The notes under the pieces: model-generated | What the model saw: only the letters and a program-made list of their open reading frames with translations | Told to the model about the DNA's origin: nothing | Database searches by the model: none | Made by a program: the position numbers and the translations under genes | Assembly (NCBI GenBank): GCA_021413885.1 | Contig: JAIOPM010000057.1 | Coordinates: 310,001-374,000 of the forward strand | Reading direction: 5' to 3' | Length of the DNA: 64,000 bases | From: Planctomycetota bacterium | GTDB lineage: Bacteria; Planctomycetota; UBA1135; GCA-002686595 | Shown here: positions 26,735 through 35,281 of the stretch, one piece after another | Layout of the letters: every line of letters begins with the position of its first letter | Position numbering within the stretch: position 1 is the stretch's first letter

Positions 26735-28438
26735 ATGTCCCGCTCCGTTCGCACATTGTTCTGCGCCGTCTCGCTCGCCGCCCCCGCGCTCGCACAGACC
26801 AATTGGCGAGTCAGCGTCGGTAGCGGAGGCGTGCAGGGGAACAACGCGTCCTCCGGAAGTGCGCTCTCCGCGGACGGAGGCGTCGTCGTGTTCACGAGCG
26901 GCGCGTCCAACCTCGTACCCGGCGACACCAACGGAGTCTCCGACGTCTTCGTTCGCGATCGCTTCGCGGGCACCACCGAGCGCGTGAACGTCGATTCCTC
27001 GGGCGCGGAACAGATCGGCGGCTTTCCGCCCAGCGTGACGATCTCGGGCGACGGGCGTTGGATCGCGTTCGAAAGCGTGGCGACGAATTTGGTGCCGAAC
27101 GACACCAACGGCAACAGCGACATCTTCCTGCGCGATCGCGCGACCAACGTGACGCGGCGCGTCAGCGTCGATCCGAGCGGACTCCAAGCGGACGGCGACT
27201 CGTTCGGTCAGTCGCTCTCCGGTGACGGCCGTTGGATCGCGTTCAACAGCCGCGCGACCAACCTCGTCGGCGGCGACCTCAACGGCGTCTACGACGTGTT
27301 CGTGCGCGACCTCCAGACCCAGCAGAACTTCCTCGCCAGCGTCCACACGAACGGCGCGCAGGCGAACGGCCTCTCGCTCGCGCCTTCGATCTCCGCGGAC
27401 GGTAGTCGCGTCGCGTTCCAGTCCGTGGCCGGCAACCTGGACAGCGGCGACTTCAACGGCGGGAACGACATCTTCGTGCACGACTTCACGACCGGCACGA
27501 CGGAATGCGCGAGCCTGAATCAGCTCGGCTACACGGCCAACGGCGACTCTTCCGCGCCGCGGCTCTCCGCGAACGGCAACGTCGTCGCGTACTCGAGCTT
27601 CGCGAAGAACCTCGTAGTCGGCGACGTCAACCTGGCGATGGACGTGTTCATCCACGACTTCACCACCGGCGCGACGAACCTCGTCAGCATCACCGCGGCG
27701 TTCGGTCAGGCGAACGGCCGTTCCGACGTCGCCGGGATCTCGAACGACGGACGCTACGTGGCGTTCACCAGCTTCGCGTCGAACCTCGTCGTGGGCGACA
27801 CGAACGGCAAGTCGGATCTCTTCGTCGTCGATCGAACCAACGGCGCGGTGCAACGCATCAGCGCCGCGTGGAACGGCGCCGAGAACGACTCCGACGCGAC
27901 GCGCGCTTCGATGTCGAGCGACGGAAGAGTGTTCGCTTTCGACGACGCGTCGTCGACGCTCGTGCCGGGCGACACGAATGCGGCGTCGGACGTCTTCCTG
28001 CACGACCGGAACTTCCCCGAGCCGACGGTGTATTGCACCGCGAAGGTCAACTCGCTCGGCTGCTCGCCGACGATCGCGCTCTCCGGCGCGCCGAGCGCGA
28101 CCGGTGGTCCCGGCGCGCTGCTCGCGACGACGCAAGTCCTCGGCGCGAAGACCGGTCTCTACTTCCACAGTCTGTTGACGCCGACGCAGAACCCCTTCCA
28201 CGGCGGCTGGTTGTGCGTGAAGGCGCCGACGAAGCGTCACCCGGTGTCGTCGTCGGGCGGCACGGCGGGAAGCTGCAGCGGCACGTTCACCGAGGACCTC
28301 AACGCGTACATCGCCGGCGGCGCGGATCCCGCGTTGGTCGCGGGTGCGACGCTGCACCTGCAACACTGGTCGCGCGACATCGCCGCTCCGTTCGGCGACA
28401 GCTTGAGCGACGCGGTGACGGCGACGATCGCTCCGTGA
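26735..28438 (+). CDS. Secreted PD40/TolB-like beta-propeller protein, copy 3
   Basis: A 567-residue paralogue. ATG at 26735 is preferred over one 11 codons earlier, because an AGGAG site (26722-26726) precedes it and the signal peptide (MSRSVRTLFCAVSLAAPALA) begins there. It carries the repeated blades and the shared C-terminal domain (CTAKVNSLGCSPTI to ATIAP). Unlike copy 2 it uses a ribosome-binding site. The three genes arose by tandem duplication. The role, perhaps adhesion or sensing outside the cell, is unknown. Confidence 0.75.
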   Translation: MSRSVRTLFCAVSLAAPALAQTNWRVSVGSGGVQGNNASSGSALSADGGVVVFTSGASNLVPGDTNGVSDVFVRDRFAGTTERVNVDSSGAEQIGGFPPSVTISGDGRWIAFESVATNLVPNDTNGNSDIFLRDRATNVTRRVSVDPSGLQADGDSFGQSLSGDGRWIAFNSRATNLVGGDLNGVYDVFVRDLQTQQNFLASVHTNGAQANGLSLAPSISADGSRVAFQSVAGNLDSGDFNGGNDIFVHDFTTGTTECASLNQLGYTANGDSSAPRLSANGNVVAYSSFAKNLVVGDVNLAMDVFIHDFTTGATNLVSITAAFGQANGRSDVAGISNDGRYVAFTSFASNLVVGDTNGKSDLFVVDRTNGAVQRISAAWNGAENDSDATRASMSSDGRVFAFDDASSTLVPGDTNAASDVFLHDRNFPEPTVYCTAKVNSLGCSPTIALSGAPSATGGPGALLATTQVLGAKTGLYFHSLLTPTQNPFHGGWLCVKAPTKRHPVSSSGGTAGSCSGTFTEDLNAYIAGGADPALVAGATLHLQHWSRDIAAPFGDSLSDAVTATIAP

Positions 28439-28456
28439 CGACGACGCGACGCAGCG

Positions 28457-28485
28457 TTGCGAGCCCGCGCGGCGACGTCTAGTCT
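28457..28485 (+). promoter_or_regulatory. Sigma-70-type promoter for the uracil-DNA glycosylase gene
   Basis: TTGCGA (28457-28462), 17-base spacer, TAGTCT (28480-28485). The GTG start is 6 bases after the -10 box, so transcription should start at or next to the start codon. Confidence 0.5.
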
Positions 28486-28491
28486 CGCGGT

Positions 28492-29199
28492 GTGCCCGAC
28501 TCGCTCGCTCGTCTCGACCGCGACGTCGCCGCGTGCGAACGCTGCGAGCGCTTGATCGGTTGGTGCCGCACCGTCGCGCGCGAGAAGCGCGCGGCGTTCC
28601 GCAACGAGACGTACTGGGGCAAGCCGGTGCCGAGCTTCGGCGACGCGACGCCGACGTTGCTGATCGTCGGCCTCGCTCCCGGCGCGCACGGCGCGAATCG
28701 CACCGGACGTCCGTTCACCGGCGACGGCGCGGGGCCGTTCCTCTACGGCGCGCTGCATCGCGCCGGACTCGCGACGAAAGCCGAATCACGCGCGCGCGAC
28801 GACGGGCTCGAGCTCATCGGCGCGCGCTTGACCAACGCGGTGCGCTGCGCGCCGCCGGGGAATCGTCCCAGCCCGAACGAAGCGACGGCGTGCCGTCCGT
28901 TCCTCGAGCGCGAGCTCGCGCTCTGCGGCGAAACGCGCGCGATCCTGGTACTCGGTGCGTTCGCGTGGACCGAGGTGCTCACGACCCTCGCCGCACTCGG
29001 CGCAAAGATTTCCAGGCCCCGGCCGCGTTTCGGCCACGGCGCGGAGTTCGCGCCGGACGCGCCCTGGCCGGTCGTGATCGCTTCCTATCACCCGAGCCAG
29101 CAAGTCACGCGCACGGGCCGCCTGACGCCCGCGATGTTCGATACGGTCATCGAGCGAGCGCGCTCACTTTCCGGGGCGAAGCGCCGTACACCAAGCTAG
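28492..29199 (+). CDS. udgB: Family 5 uracil-DNA glycosylase (UdgB)
   Basis: A 235-residue iron-sulfur glycosylase. Motif A is GLAPGAHGANRTGRPFTGD (60-78), which lacks the catalytic Asp/Asn of other families, as is known for UDGb. Motif B is SYHPSQQVTRTGRLT. The 4Fe-4S cysteines are C15 and C18 (ACERC) and two later ones (NAVRC, ATACRPF). It removes uracil and other deaminated bases and suits a GC-rich genome prone to cytosine deamination. The GTG start lies 6 bases after a promoter. A photolyase gene follows after 34 bases. Confidence 0.9.
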   Translation: MPDSLARLDRDVAACERCERLIGWCRTVAREKRAAFRNETYWGKPVPSFGDATPTLLIVGLAPGAHGANRTGRPFTGDGAGPFLYGALHRAGLATKAESRARDDGLELIGARLTNAVRCAPPGNRPSPNEATACRPFLERELALCGETRAILVLGAFAWTEVLTTLAALGAKISRPRPRFGHGAEFAPDAPWPVVIASYHPSQQVTRTGRLTPAMFDTVIERARSLSGAKRRTPS

Positions 29200-29233
29200 C
29201 TTCCCCGCCCCCGTCCGCCGCAGACTCCTCCGC

Positions 29234-30748
29234 ATGGCCGTCCAATCAGCTTCGCGCGTCCCCGCCGCGAGGTGTTTTCCGAAGAACGCAGCGCCGCTGC
29301 GGCCCGAGCGCGAGTTCGTCCTCTACTGGATGATCGCGGCGCGGCGCACGCGGTCGAACTTCGCGCTCGAACGCGCGGTCGAATACGCGCGCGAACTCGG
29401 CAAGCCGCTCTTCGTCCTCGAAGCGTTGCGCTGCGACTACCGTTGGGCGAACGCGCGGCTGCATCGCTTCGCGCTCGACGGCATGGCGGCGAACCGCGCG
29501 GCGTTCGCGGCGCGCGACGTCGCGTACTTGCCGTACGTCGAGCCCGAACGCGGAGCGGGACGCGGTTTGCTTGCGGCGCTCGCCGCGCGCGCCGCGGTCG
29601 TCGTCACGGACGAGTACCCGTGCTTCTTCCTGCCCGCGATGGTCGCGGCGGCGGCGAAGCAACTCGACGTGCGCCTCGAAGCGGTCGACTCGAACGGACT
29701 CCTGCCGCTCGCGGCGACGTCGAACGCGTTCCCGACCGCGTACGCGTTCCGGCGCTTCCTGCAGAAGAACTTGAGGCCGCATCTTTCCGAGTTCCCGAAG
29801 GTCGAGCCGTTGTCGCGCGTCGAACTCGCGCCGTTCGGCGGCTTGCCGACGAAACTGCGCGAACGTTGGCCCGCCGCGAGCGACGCGTTGCTCAACGGCG
29901 ACGCCGGCGCACTCGCGCGGCTCCCGATCGATCACGCGGTCGCGCCGGTCGAACTGCGCGGCGGCGCCGACGCGGCGGCGCGCGCGCTGAAGAACTTCCT
30001 CGACAAGCGCCTCGTCGACTACGCCGAGAAACGCAACGACGTCGAAGCGAGTGCCGCGAGCGGCTTGTCGCCGTGGTTGCACTGGGGCCACCTCTCGACG
30101 CATGACGTCTTCCGCGCGCTCGCCGCGCGCGAGGAGTTCGACGTCGCGCAACTGTCGACCGCCGCGCACGGCAAGCGCGAAGGTTGGTGGAACCTCCCGG
30201 CCCACGTCGAGAGTTTTCTCGACGAGCTCGTGACCTGGCGCGAACTCGGCCACGTCTTTTGCACGCACGTGCGCGACTACGATCGCTACGCGACGCTGCC
30301 CGAATGGGCGCGCAAGTCGCTCGCGGCGCACGCGAAGGATCGCCGCGAGCACGTCTACTCCCTCGACGAGCTCGAACGCGGCGCGACGCACGATCCGCTG
30401 TGGAATGCGGCTCAAGGCGAGCTTTCGACCACCGGCCGGATGCACAATTACCTGCGCATGCTGTGGGGCAAGAAAATCCTCGAATGGTCGCCGTCGCCGG
30501 AGGAGGCGTTCGAGCGCACGATCGAGCTCAACAATCGCTGGGCCCTCGACGGCCGCGACCCCAACTCGTACAGCGGCATCGCTTGGTGCCTCGGTCGTTT
30601 CGATCGACCGTGGGCGCCCGAGCGGCCGATCTTCGGTTGCATTCGTTACATGTCGAGCGACAACACGCGGCGCAAGCTCCGCGTCGAGCGCTACGTCGAG
30701 GAATTCGGGCCACGCCGCGCGCGGGCCGTCCAACGGAGGTTGATTTGA
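29234..30748 (+). CDS. phr: Class II CPD deoxyribodipyrimidine photolyase
   Basis: A 504-residue flavoprotein that splits cyclobutane pyrimidine dimers using light. Class II features: VLYWMIAARRTRSNFALE near the N-terminus, SPWLHWGHLS, REGWWNL-type loop, TTGRMHNYLRMLWGKKILEW, LNNRWALDGRDPNSYSGI, and LGRFDRPWAPERPIFGCIRYM at the C-terminus. The length is normal for class II. It probably shares a transcript with udgB. It overlaps the next gene by four bases (TTGA). Confidence 0.93.
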   Translation: MAVQSASRVPAARCFPKNAAPLRPEREFVLYWMIAARRTRSNFALERAVEYARELGKPLFVLEALRCDYRWANARLHRFALDGMAANRAAFAARDVAYLPYVEPERGAGRGLLAALAARAAVVVTDEYPCFFLPAMVAAAAKQLDVRLEAVDSNGLLPLAATSNAFPTAYAFRRFLQKNLRPHLSEFPKVEPLSRVELAPFGGLPTKLRERWPAASDALLNGDAGALARLPIDHAVAPVELRGGADAAARALKNFLDKRLVDYAEKRNDVEASAASGLSPWLHWGHLSTHDVFRALAAREEFDVAQLSTAAHGKREGWWNLPAHVESFLDELVTWRELGHVFCTHVRDYDRYATLPEWARKSLAAHAKDRREHVYSLDELERGATHDPLWNAAQGELSTTGRMHNYLRMLWGKKILEWSPSPEEAFERTIELNNRWALDGRDPNSYSGIAWCLGRFDRPWAPERPIFGCIRYMSSDNTRRKLRVERYVEEFGPRRARAVQRRLI

Positions 30749-32289
30749 AGTTCGTCGTCTGCATCGCCATCGCTCTGTGCTCGTCGGTCGCTCTCGGAAC
30801 TCCGCAGAAGAAGGGCGGGAAGGCGGCCGCGCCGCAAACCAGCTTGACCGTCGAACGCATCGACGTCTGGCGCACGCTCGCGGACTTCGAACGCCGGCGC
30901 GCCGAGCACGGAGCGATGAAGGACTTGGCCGAACTGTCCAGCGTCAACCGCGCGCTCGACGCCGCGGTCCGTCCGTACTGGACGAGCCTCGGGCATCCGG
31001 AACTCGCGCAGGTCGATCCCAACCTCGGCGCGCTCGCGGAGCTGACGCGTTCCCTGCGCACGACGCCCGAGCCGATCGGCGAGACGGTGGCGCGTTCGTT
31101 GACCGCGCGCGTCACGCCGCCGGTCGCACTGCTCGGCCGCGCCGAACCGAGCAAGGTGCACTTGAAGTCGCTGTACGCGACGAAGTGGCCCGGGCCGAAG
31201 TCGCTCGAACTCCGCATCACCGCGGTGTCGCCGTCCGGTGCGAAGCTCGAAGGCAAGCCGCTCCGCGTCGATCCCGGTGACGCGCTGAAGATCGATGCCG
31301 AGAGCGAGTTGCCCGCGATCCCCGCGGACGCAGCGCCCGGCCCGTGGAAGATCTTCGTGACGGCGAGCGAAGGCGAAGCCGCCGAAGCCGGTCCGTGGTG
31401 GGTCGTGCCGCGCTCCCTCGACGCCGTGCGCGCGGAGAACGCGAAGCGGATCCAGGACATCACGCAGAGCGTGCTCGACCGCCGCGACGCGGGCCTCGGC
31501 GTCGCGCTCGAGTCGGTCCAAGCGCGCAACGAACTGCTCAGCGACACGCCGAGCACCGAGAACTCGACGCAGTTCCGCCTCGACCCCGTCGCGCACGCGA
31601 AGTCCGTTGCGGAAGAGATCGAGAAGCTCGCGCAAGGCAAGGATCCGTTCCAACGCCGGCCCGGCGACTTGTGGCGCGTGCTGCCGGTGAAGCTCGAAGG
31701 CAAGCCGGTTGCGATCCGTCTCTACGCGCCCGCGGCGGTGGCGGAAGGCACGCCGGTGCCGCTGGTGTTCGTCCTCGGCGACATGTCGGACGACGAGAAC
31801 TCGCTGCTCGACCTGCGCTTGCCGCGCCTGCGCCAAGCGGCCGAGGAGCGCGGCTTCCTCGTCGTCGCCGCGGCGATCAGCCGCAAGGCCTTCGGCGAGC
31901 AGCGCTTCGACACGCTGATGTTCGAACTCGGCGACGACTACCCCATCGATTCGAAGCGCGTGTACTTCCTCGGCGACTGCACCGGCGCCGGCCAACTCGG
32001 TCAGATGCTGCGTCCGCGCGGCGACCGCATCGCTGCGTTCCTCTCGTTCGGCAACGCCGACGTCAAGTACGACGAGAACCGCATCGCGCGCGACGTGCCG
32101 ATGCTCGCGGTCGCTGCGGGTCTCGACGACGTCAACGAACTCGAGAAGATCAAGACGCAGGTCGGCAAGGCGCGCCAAGGAACCGACGCAATCGAGCTCC
32201 TTCCGATGCAGAGCGCGGGTTGGTACCTGCTGCCCGACCTCGCGTTGGATCAGGGGCTCGAGTGGCTCTTCAAACACACGCTCCCGTGA
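30745..32289 (+). CDS. Exported alpha/beta-hydrolase-like protein, probably not a standard esterase
   Basis: A 514-residue protein starting with TTG in the TTGA overlap, with GGAGG 7 bases before it. Signal peptide 1-19 (ends SVALG). Residues about 40-290 are a helical/beta region of unknown type. The C-terminal 200 residues look like a poly-hydroxybutyrate-depolymerase/feruloyl-esterase fold (VPLVFVLGDMSDDENS, then the elbow YFLGDCTGAGQLG). The usual nucleophile Ser in GxSxG is Cys, and the catalytic His region reads AGWYLLPD, without His. It may be a non-catalytic relative. It converges on the next gene with a 20-bp overlap. Confidence 0.6.
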   Translation: MKFVVCIAIALCSSVALGTPQKKGGKAAAPQTSLTVERIDVWRTLADFERRRAEHGAMKDLAELSSVNRALDAAVRPYWTSLGHPELAQVDPNLGALAELTRSLRTTPEPIGETVARSLTARVTPPVALLGRAEPSKVHLKSLYATKWPGPKSLELRITAVSPSGAKLEGKPLRVDPGDALKIDAESELPAIPADAAPGPWKIFVTASEGEAAEAGPWWVVPRSLDAVRAENAKRIQDITQSVLDRRDAGLGVALESVQARNELLSDTPSTENSTQFRLDPVAHAKSVAEEIEKLAQGKDPFQRRPGDLWRVLPVKLEGKPVAIRLYAPAAVAEGTPVPLVFVLGDMSDDENSLLDLRLPRLRQAAEERGFLVVAAAISRKAFGEQRFDTLMFELGDDYPIDSKRVYFLGDCTGAGQLGQMLRPRGDRIAAFLSFGNADVKYDENRIARDVPMLAVAAGLDDVNELEKIKTQVGKARQGTDAIELLPMQSAGWYLLPDLALDQGLEWLFKHTLP

Positions 32290-33031
32290 GCGGACGCGGA
32301 GCCCACACCAACACGTCGAGTCGCTTCGCGAAGTGAGCGAGCGGCGCGCGGCCCGCGACGGATACACCGTACGCGTCGGTCATCGAACACCGCTCGAGTT
32401 CGACCTCGGCGCGTTCGAGCGGCCACGGTGAGTGTTGGATGTCGCCGACCTGCAGCGTGCCGCGGCGTTCCGCGAACAGGCAGTAGCGTTCGGTGAGCCA
32501 GTGCTCGAGCGAACCGCGCGGCGCCGGCGCCGGACCGACGCCGCGATAGCGCGCGCTCAACGTCGCCGCCGCGCCGCGTGAGTCGCGCCGTTCGCTCGCG
32601 TAGTCGATCCAACCGTCGCACTCCGCCGTGCGCATCGACGCGCGGAAGTACGGCAGACGGAACCAGGCTCGCGCGACTTCGACGGCGAGCGTGCTCGCCG
32701 CGTCGAGGCTGAAGAACCAGACGCCGGCTCTCCCGCCGCCGGTGACGTAGGTGCGCACGTTGAGCTCCGGAAACGCGTGCGTGCCCGGCACCGGCGGCAG
32801 GCCGCGCAAACGGATCCCCGTCATCCGGAACGGAACGACGCCGATCCACGCGCGGCCGTCGAACGTGTCGAGCTCGAGCCCACGCGGAATGTGGGGCGCC
32901 AAGCTTGCCGCAGTGCACGGCCAATGCAGAAACGCGAGATCCCGCCAAGTTTGGCGCATGATCCACGGCCGTTCGGGCACGGGCCAGGGTCGATGCTCCG
33001 TCCGAGCCAAGATCTCTTCGACTGCGTTCAT
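32270..33031 (-). CDS. DUF2071 (YqjF-like) family protein
   Basis: A 253-residue protein with the family's order of motifs: MRQTWRDLAFLHWP near the start, FDGRAWIGVVPFRMTGIRLRG, FPELNVRTYV, GVWFFSLDA, LPYFRA, LTERYCLF and, near the end, HFAKRLDVLVW. The biochemical function of the family is not established. It is convergent with the hydrolase-like gene (tails overlap 20 bp) and divergent from the exporter operon. Confidence 0.8.
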   Translation of the reverse strand: MNAVEEILARTEHRPWPVPERPWIMRQTWRDLAFLHWPCTAASLAPHIPRGLELDTFDGRAWIGVVPFRMTGIRLRGLPPVPGTHAFPELNVRTYVTGGGRAGVWFFSLDAASTLAVEVARAWFRLPYFRASMRTAECDGWIDYASERRDSRGAAATLSARYRGVGPAPAPRGSLEHWLTERYCLFAERRGTLQVGDIQHSPWPLERAEVELERCSMTDAYGVSVAGRAPLAHFAKRLDVLVWAPRPLTGACV

Positions 33032-33064
33032 GCTGCGAACGGTGCGGTCGCTCGCAGCGCGAGC

Positions 33065-33093
33065 TTCCGACCGCGGAGCGGCGACGATAACCT
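33065..33093 (+). promoter_or_regulatory. Candidate promoter of the MacAB-like exporter operon
   Basis: TTCCGA (33065-33070), 17-base spacer, TAACCT (33088-33093); the ATG is 25 bases further on at 33119. It is the weakest of the two-box candidates listed. Confidence 0.3.
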
Positions 33094-33118
33094 AGCGCGA
33101 CTCGCGACCACGCCGCGA

Positions 33119-34540
33119 ATGACCGAACAGGCCGTCGACCTCAACCCCCTCAAGATCGACCGCTCCGGGCCCGCCCCGAGCGGTCGTCGTTCGCGTTTCC
33201 CGATCGGTTGGGTGGTCTTCCTCGGCGTCGTCGTGGCGCTCGTCCTTCTCTTCCGCGACCCGTTGATGCGCCTCGTCGATCGACTGCGCCTCCAGCCGGT
33301 GCGCACGCTGGTGGTGCAGAAGACGTCGCCGCTCGCCGCCAGCGCGGTTTCGGGGACCGCCGCCAACGGCTACATCGTCGCCGCGCGCCGCGCCGCGCTC
33401 TCCGCCGACACGCCGGGACGCATCGTCGAGATGAACGTCACCGAAGGCACGGTGGTGAAGCAGGGTCAGGTGATCGCGCGCCTCTACTCCGACGAGTACG
33501 CGGCGGCGTTGCGCCGCGCCGAAGCGGATCTCCAGGCGCACACGAGCGTGATCGAAGCGTCGCGTTCGCGCGCCGCCGCCCAACGGGCCGACCTCGCGCG
33601 GCTCACCGCGAACGTCGCGCAGTCCGAGGCGGGGCTCGTCGAAGCGCAGGCGAACGAGAAGCTCGCGAAGGTGAAGGCCGAGCGCGCCGAGAAGATGCTC
33701 GCCCAGCACATCTGGACCGAGCAGGCGCTAGACGACGCGCGCACCGAACTCGAACGCGCGGTCGCGGTCACCTCGTCGTCGCGTTCCGCGCTCGAATCGA
33801 GCAAGGCGGCCTACGTCCAGGGCGAAGCCGCCGTCGCCGCCGCCGAAGCGTCGGTGCGCGAATCGGAAGCGCGAACGCCGGTGCTGGTCGCCGAACGCGA
33901 CCAGGCCCGCGCGACGCTCGACAAGACCGAAGTGCGCGCGCCGTTCGACGGCATCGTCGTCCTCAAGGATGCGGAGGTCGGCGAAGTCGTCAGCCCCAAC
34001 TCGCAGGGAGCGAACTCGCGCGGCTCGGTGGCGACGATGGTCGATTGGGATTCGCTCGAGGTGCAAGTCGAGCTCGCGGAGTCCAACCTGACCGCCGCCG
34101 AGGTCGGCATGCCCGCGAACGTCTACCTCGACGCGTATCCCGATCGGCGCTACGAAGGCGTCGTCAAGCGCATCTGGCCGACCGCGAATCGGCAGAAGGC
34201 GACGGTCGAAGTGCGCGTCGGTTTCGCCGCGCCCGACGAACGCCTGCGGCCCGAGATGGGCGTGCGCGTCGTGTTCGCGCCGAAAGCGGAGGCGCGCGAG
34301 TCGGACGGCCCCGCGGTCGAATCGATCTTGATCCCGGGCGACGCGGTGGTCGCGATCGACGGCAAGCGCGGCGTGTTCGTCGTCGAACGCGACGTGCTGC
34401 GCTGGCGCACGCTCGAGTTCGGCGAAGAGCGCGCGGGACGCGTGCTCGTGCAATCCGGATTGAACGACGGCGAGCGCATCGTCGCGCAGCCTTCCAACAC
34501 CTTGAGCGACGGGCAGCGCGTGCTGCTCCAGGACCAGTGA
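33119..34540 (+). CDS. Membrane fusion (adaptor) protein, MacA/HlyD type
   Basis: A 473-residue periplasmic adaptor. One TM helix is at about 27-47. Lipoyl half-motifs flank a long alpha-helical hairpin (about 115-290, Ala/Glu/Arg-rich coiled coil). Then come the second lipoyl half (VRAPFDGIVVLKDAEVGEVV), a beta-barrel, and the membrane-proximal domain (IPGDAVVAIDGKRGVFVV). It links an inner-membrane ABC exporter to the outer membrane. ATG at 33119 begins the protein. The ATPase gene follows directly. Confidence 0.85.
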   Translation: MTEQAVDLNPLKIDRSGPAPSGRRSRFPIGWVVFLGVVVALVLLFRDPLMRLVDRLRLQPVRTLVVQKTSPLAASAVSGTAANGYIVAARRAALSADTPGRIVEMNVTEGTVVKQGQVIARLYSDEYAAALRRAEADLQAHTSVIEASRSRAAAQRADLARLTANVAQSEAGLVEAQANEKLAKVKAERAEKMLAQHIWTEQALDDARTELERAVAVTSSSRSALESSKAAYVQGEAAVAAAEASVRESEARTPVLVAERDQARATLDKTEVRAPFDGIVVLKDAEVGEVVSPNSQGANSRGSVATMVDWDSLEVQVELAESNLTAAEVGMPANVYLDAYPDRRYEGVVKRIWPTANRQKATVEVRVGFAAPDERLRPEMGVRVVFAPKAEARESDGPAVESILIPGDAVVAIDGKRGVFVVERDVLRWRTLEFGEERAGRVLVQSGLNDGERIVAQPSNTLSDGQRVLLQDQ

Positions 34541-34541
34541 C

Positions 34542-35255
34542 ATGACGTCGATGATCCGCGTCCGGAACGTGACCAAGAGCTACTCGCGCGGCGGCGAGAC
34601 GTTGAAGGTGCTGAACGGCTTGAACCTCGATATGGACGAAGGGCGCTTCTACGCGCTGATGGGTCCGTCGGGTTCGGGCAAGACGACGTTGCTCAACCTC
34701 GTCGGCGGTTTGGACCATCCGGATTCGGGCGAGCTCTACGTCGCGGGCGCGAACCTCGCCGACATCGACGGGGCCGAGCTCGCGCGCTGGCGCGCCGACA
34801 ACGTCGGCTTCGTCTTCCAGGGCTTCAACCTGATCCCGGTGTTGACCGCGCGCGAGAACGTCGAGTTGCCGCTGACGTTGACCGGGCTCTCGCGCGCCGA
34901 GCGGCGCAAGCACTCCGAGTACGCGCTCGAACTCGTCGGCCTGAAGGACCGCATGGACCACCGGCCGCGACAACTTTCGGGCGGTCAGGAACAACGCGTC
35001 GCGATCGCGCGCGCGATCGCCTCCGATCCGAAGGTGTTGCTCGCCGACGAACCGACCGGAGATCTCGATCGCAAGTCGGCGGAGCAAGTGCTCGACCTGC
35101 TCGCGCGCCTGAACCAGGAGTTCAAGAAGACGATCTTGATGGTCACGCACGACCCGCACGCGGCCGCGCGCGCGCAGTCGATCGTGAACCTCGAGAAGGG
35201 CGAACTCGGTCGCATCGACCACAACGTCCCGCCGGTCGCGGCTCCCGTTCGCTGA
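34542..35255 (+). CDS. ABC transporter ATP-binding protein, MacB/LolD type
   Basis: A 237-residue ATPase with Walker A GPSGSGKTT, the Q-loop region VFQGFNLIPVLTARENVELPL, signature LSGGQEQRVAIARAIA, Walker B VLLADEPTGDLD and switch His (MVTHDPHAAARA). These are typical of the MacB/LolD mechanotransmission group, whose permeases have four TM helices and a large periplasmic domain. It starts 2 bases after the adaptor gene, and two permease genes follow. Confidence 0.9.
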   Translation: MTSMIRVRNVTKSYSRGGETLKVLNGLNLDMDEGRFYALMGPSGSGKTTLLNLVGGLDHPDSGELYVAGANLADIDGAELARWRADNVGFVFQGFNLIPVLTARENVELPLTLTGLSRAERRKHSEYALELVGLKDRMDHRPRQLSGGQEQRVAIARAIASDPKVLLADEPTGDLDRKSAEQVLDLLARLNQEFKKTILMVTHDPHAAARAQSIVNLEKGELGRIDHNVPPVAAPVR

Positions 35256-35281
35256 AGGCGCTGGGGGCGCGGAGGCAACCG

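Noticed and set aside
23064..28438. Regular repeats considered as a possible CRISPR or tandem DNA repeat
   Set aside because: The repeats are propeller blades at the protein level, with diverged DNA and full coding frame.
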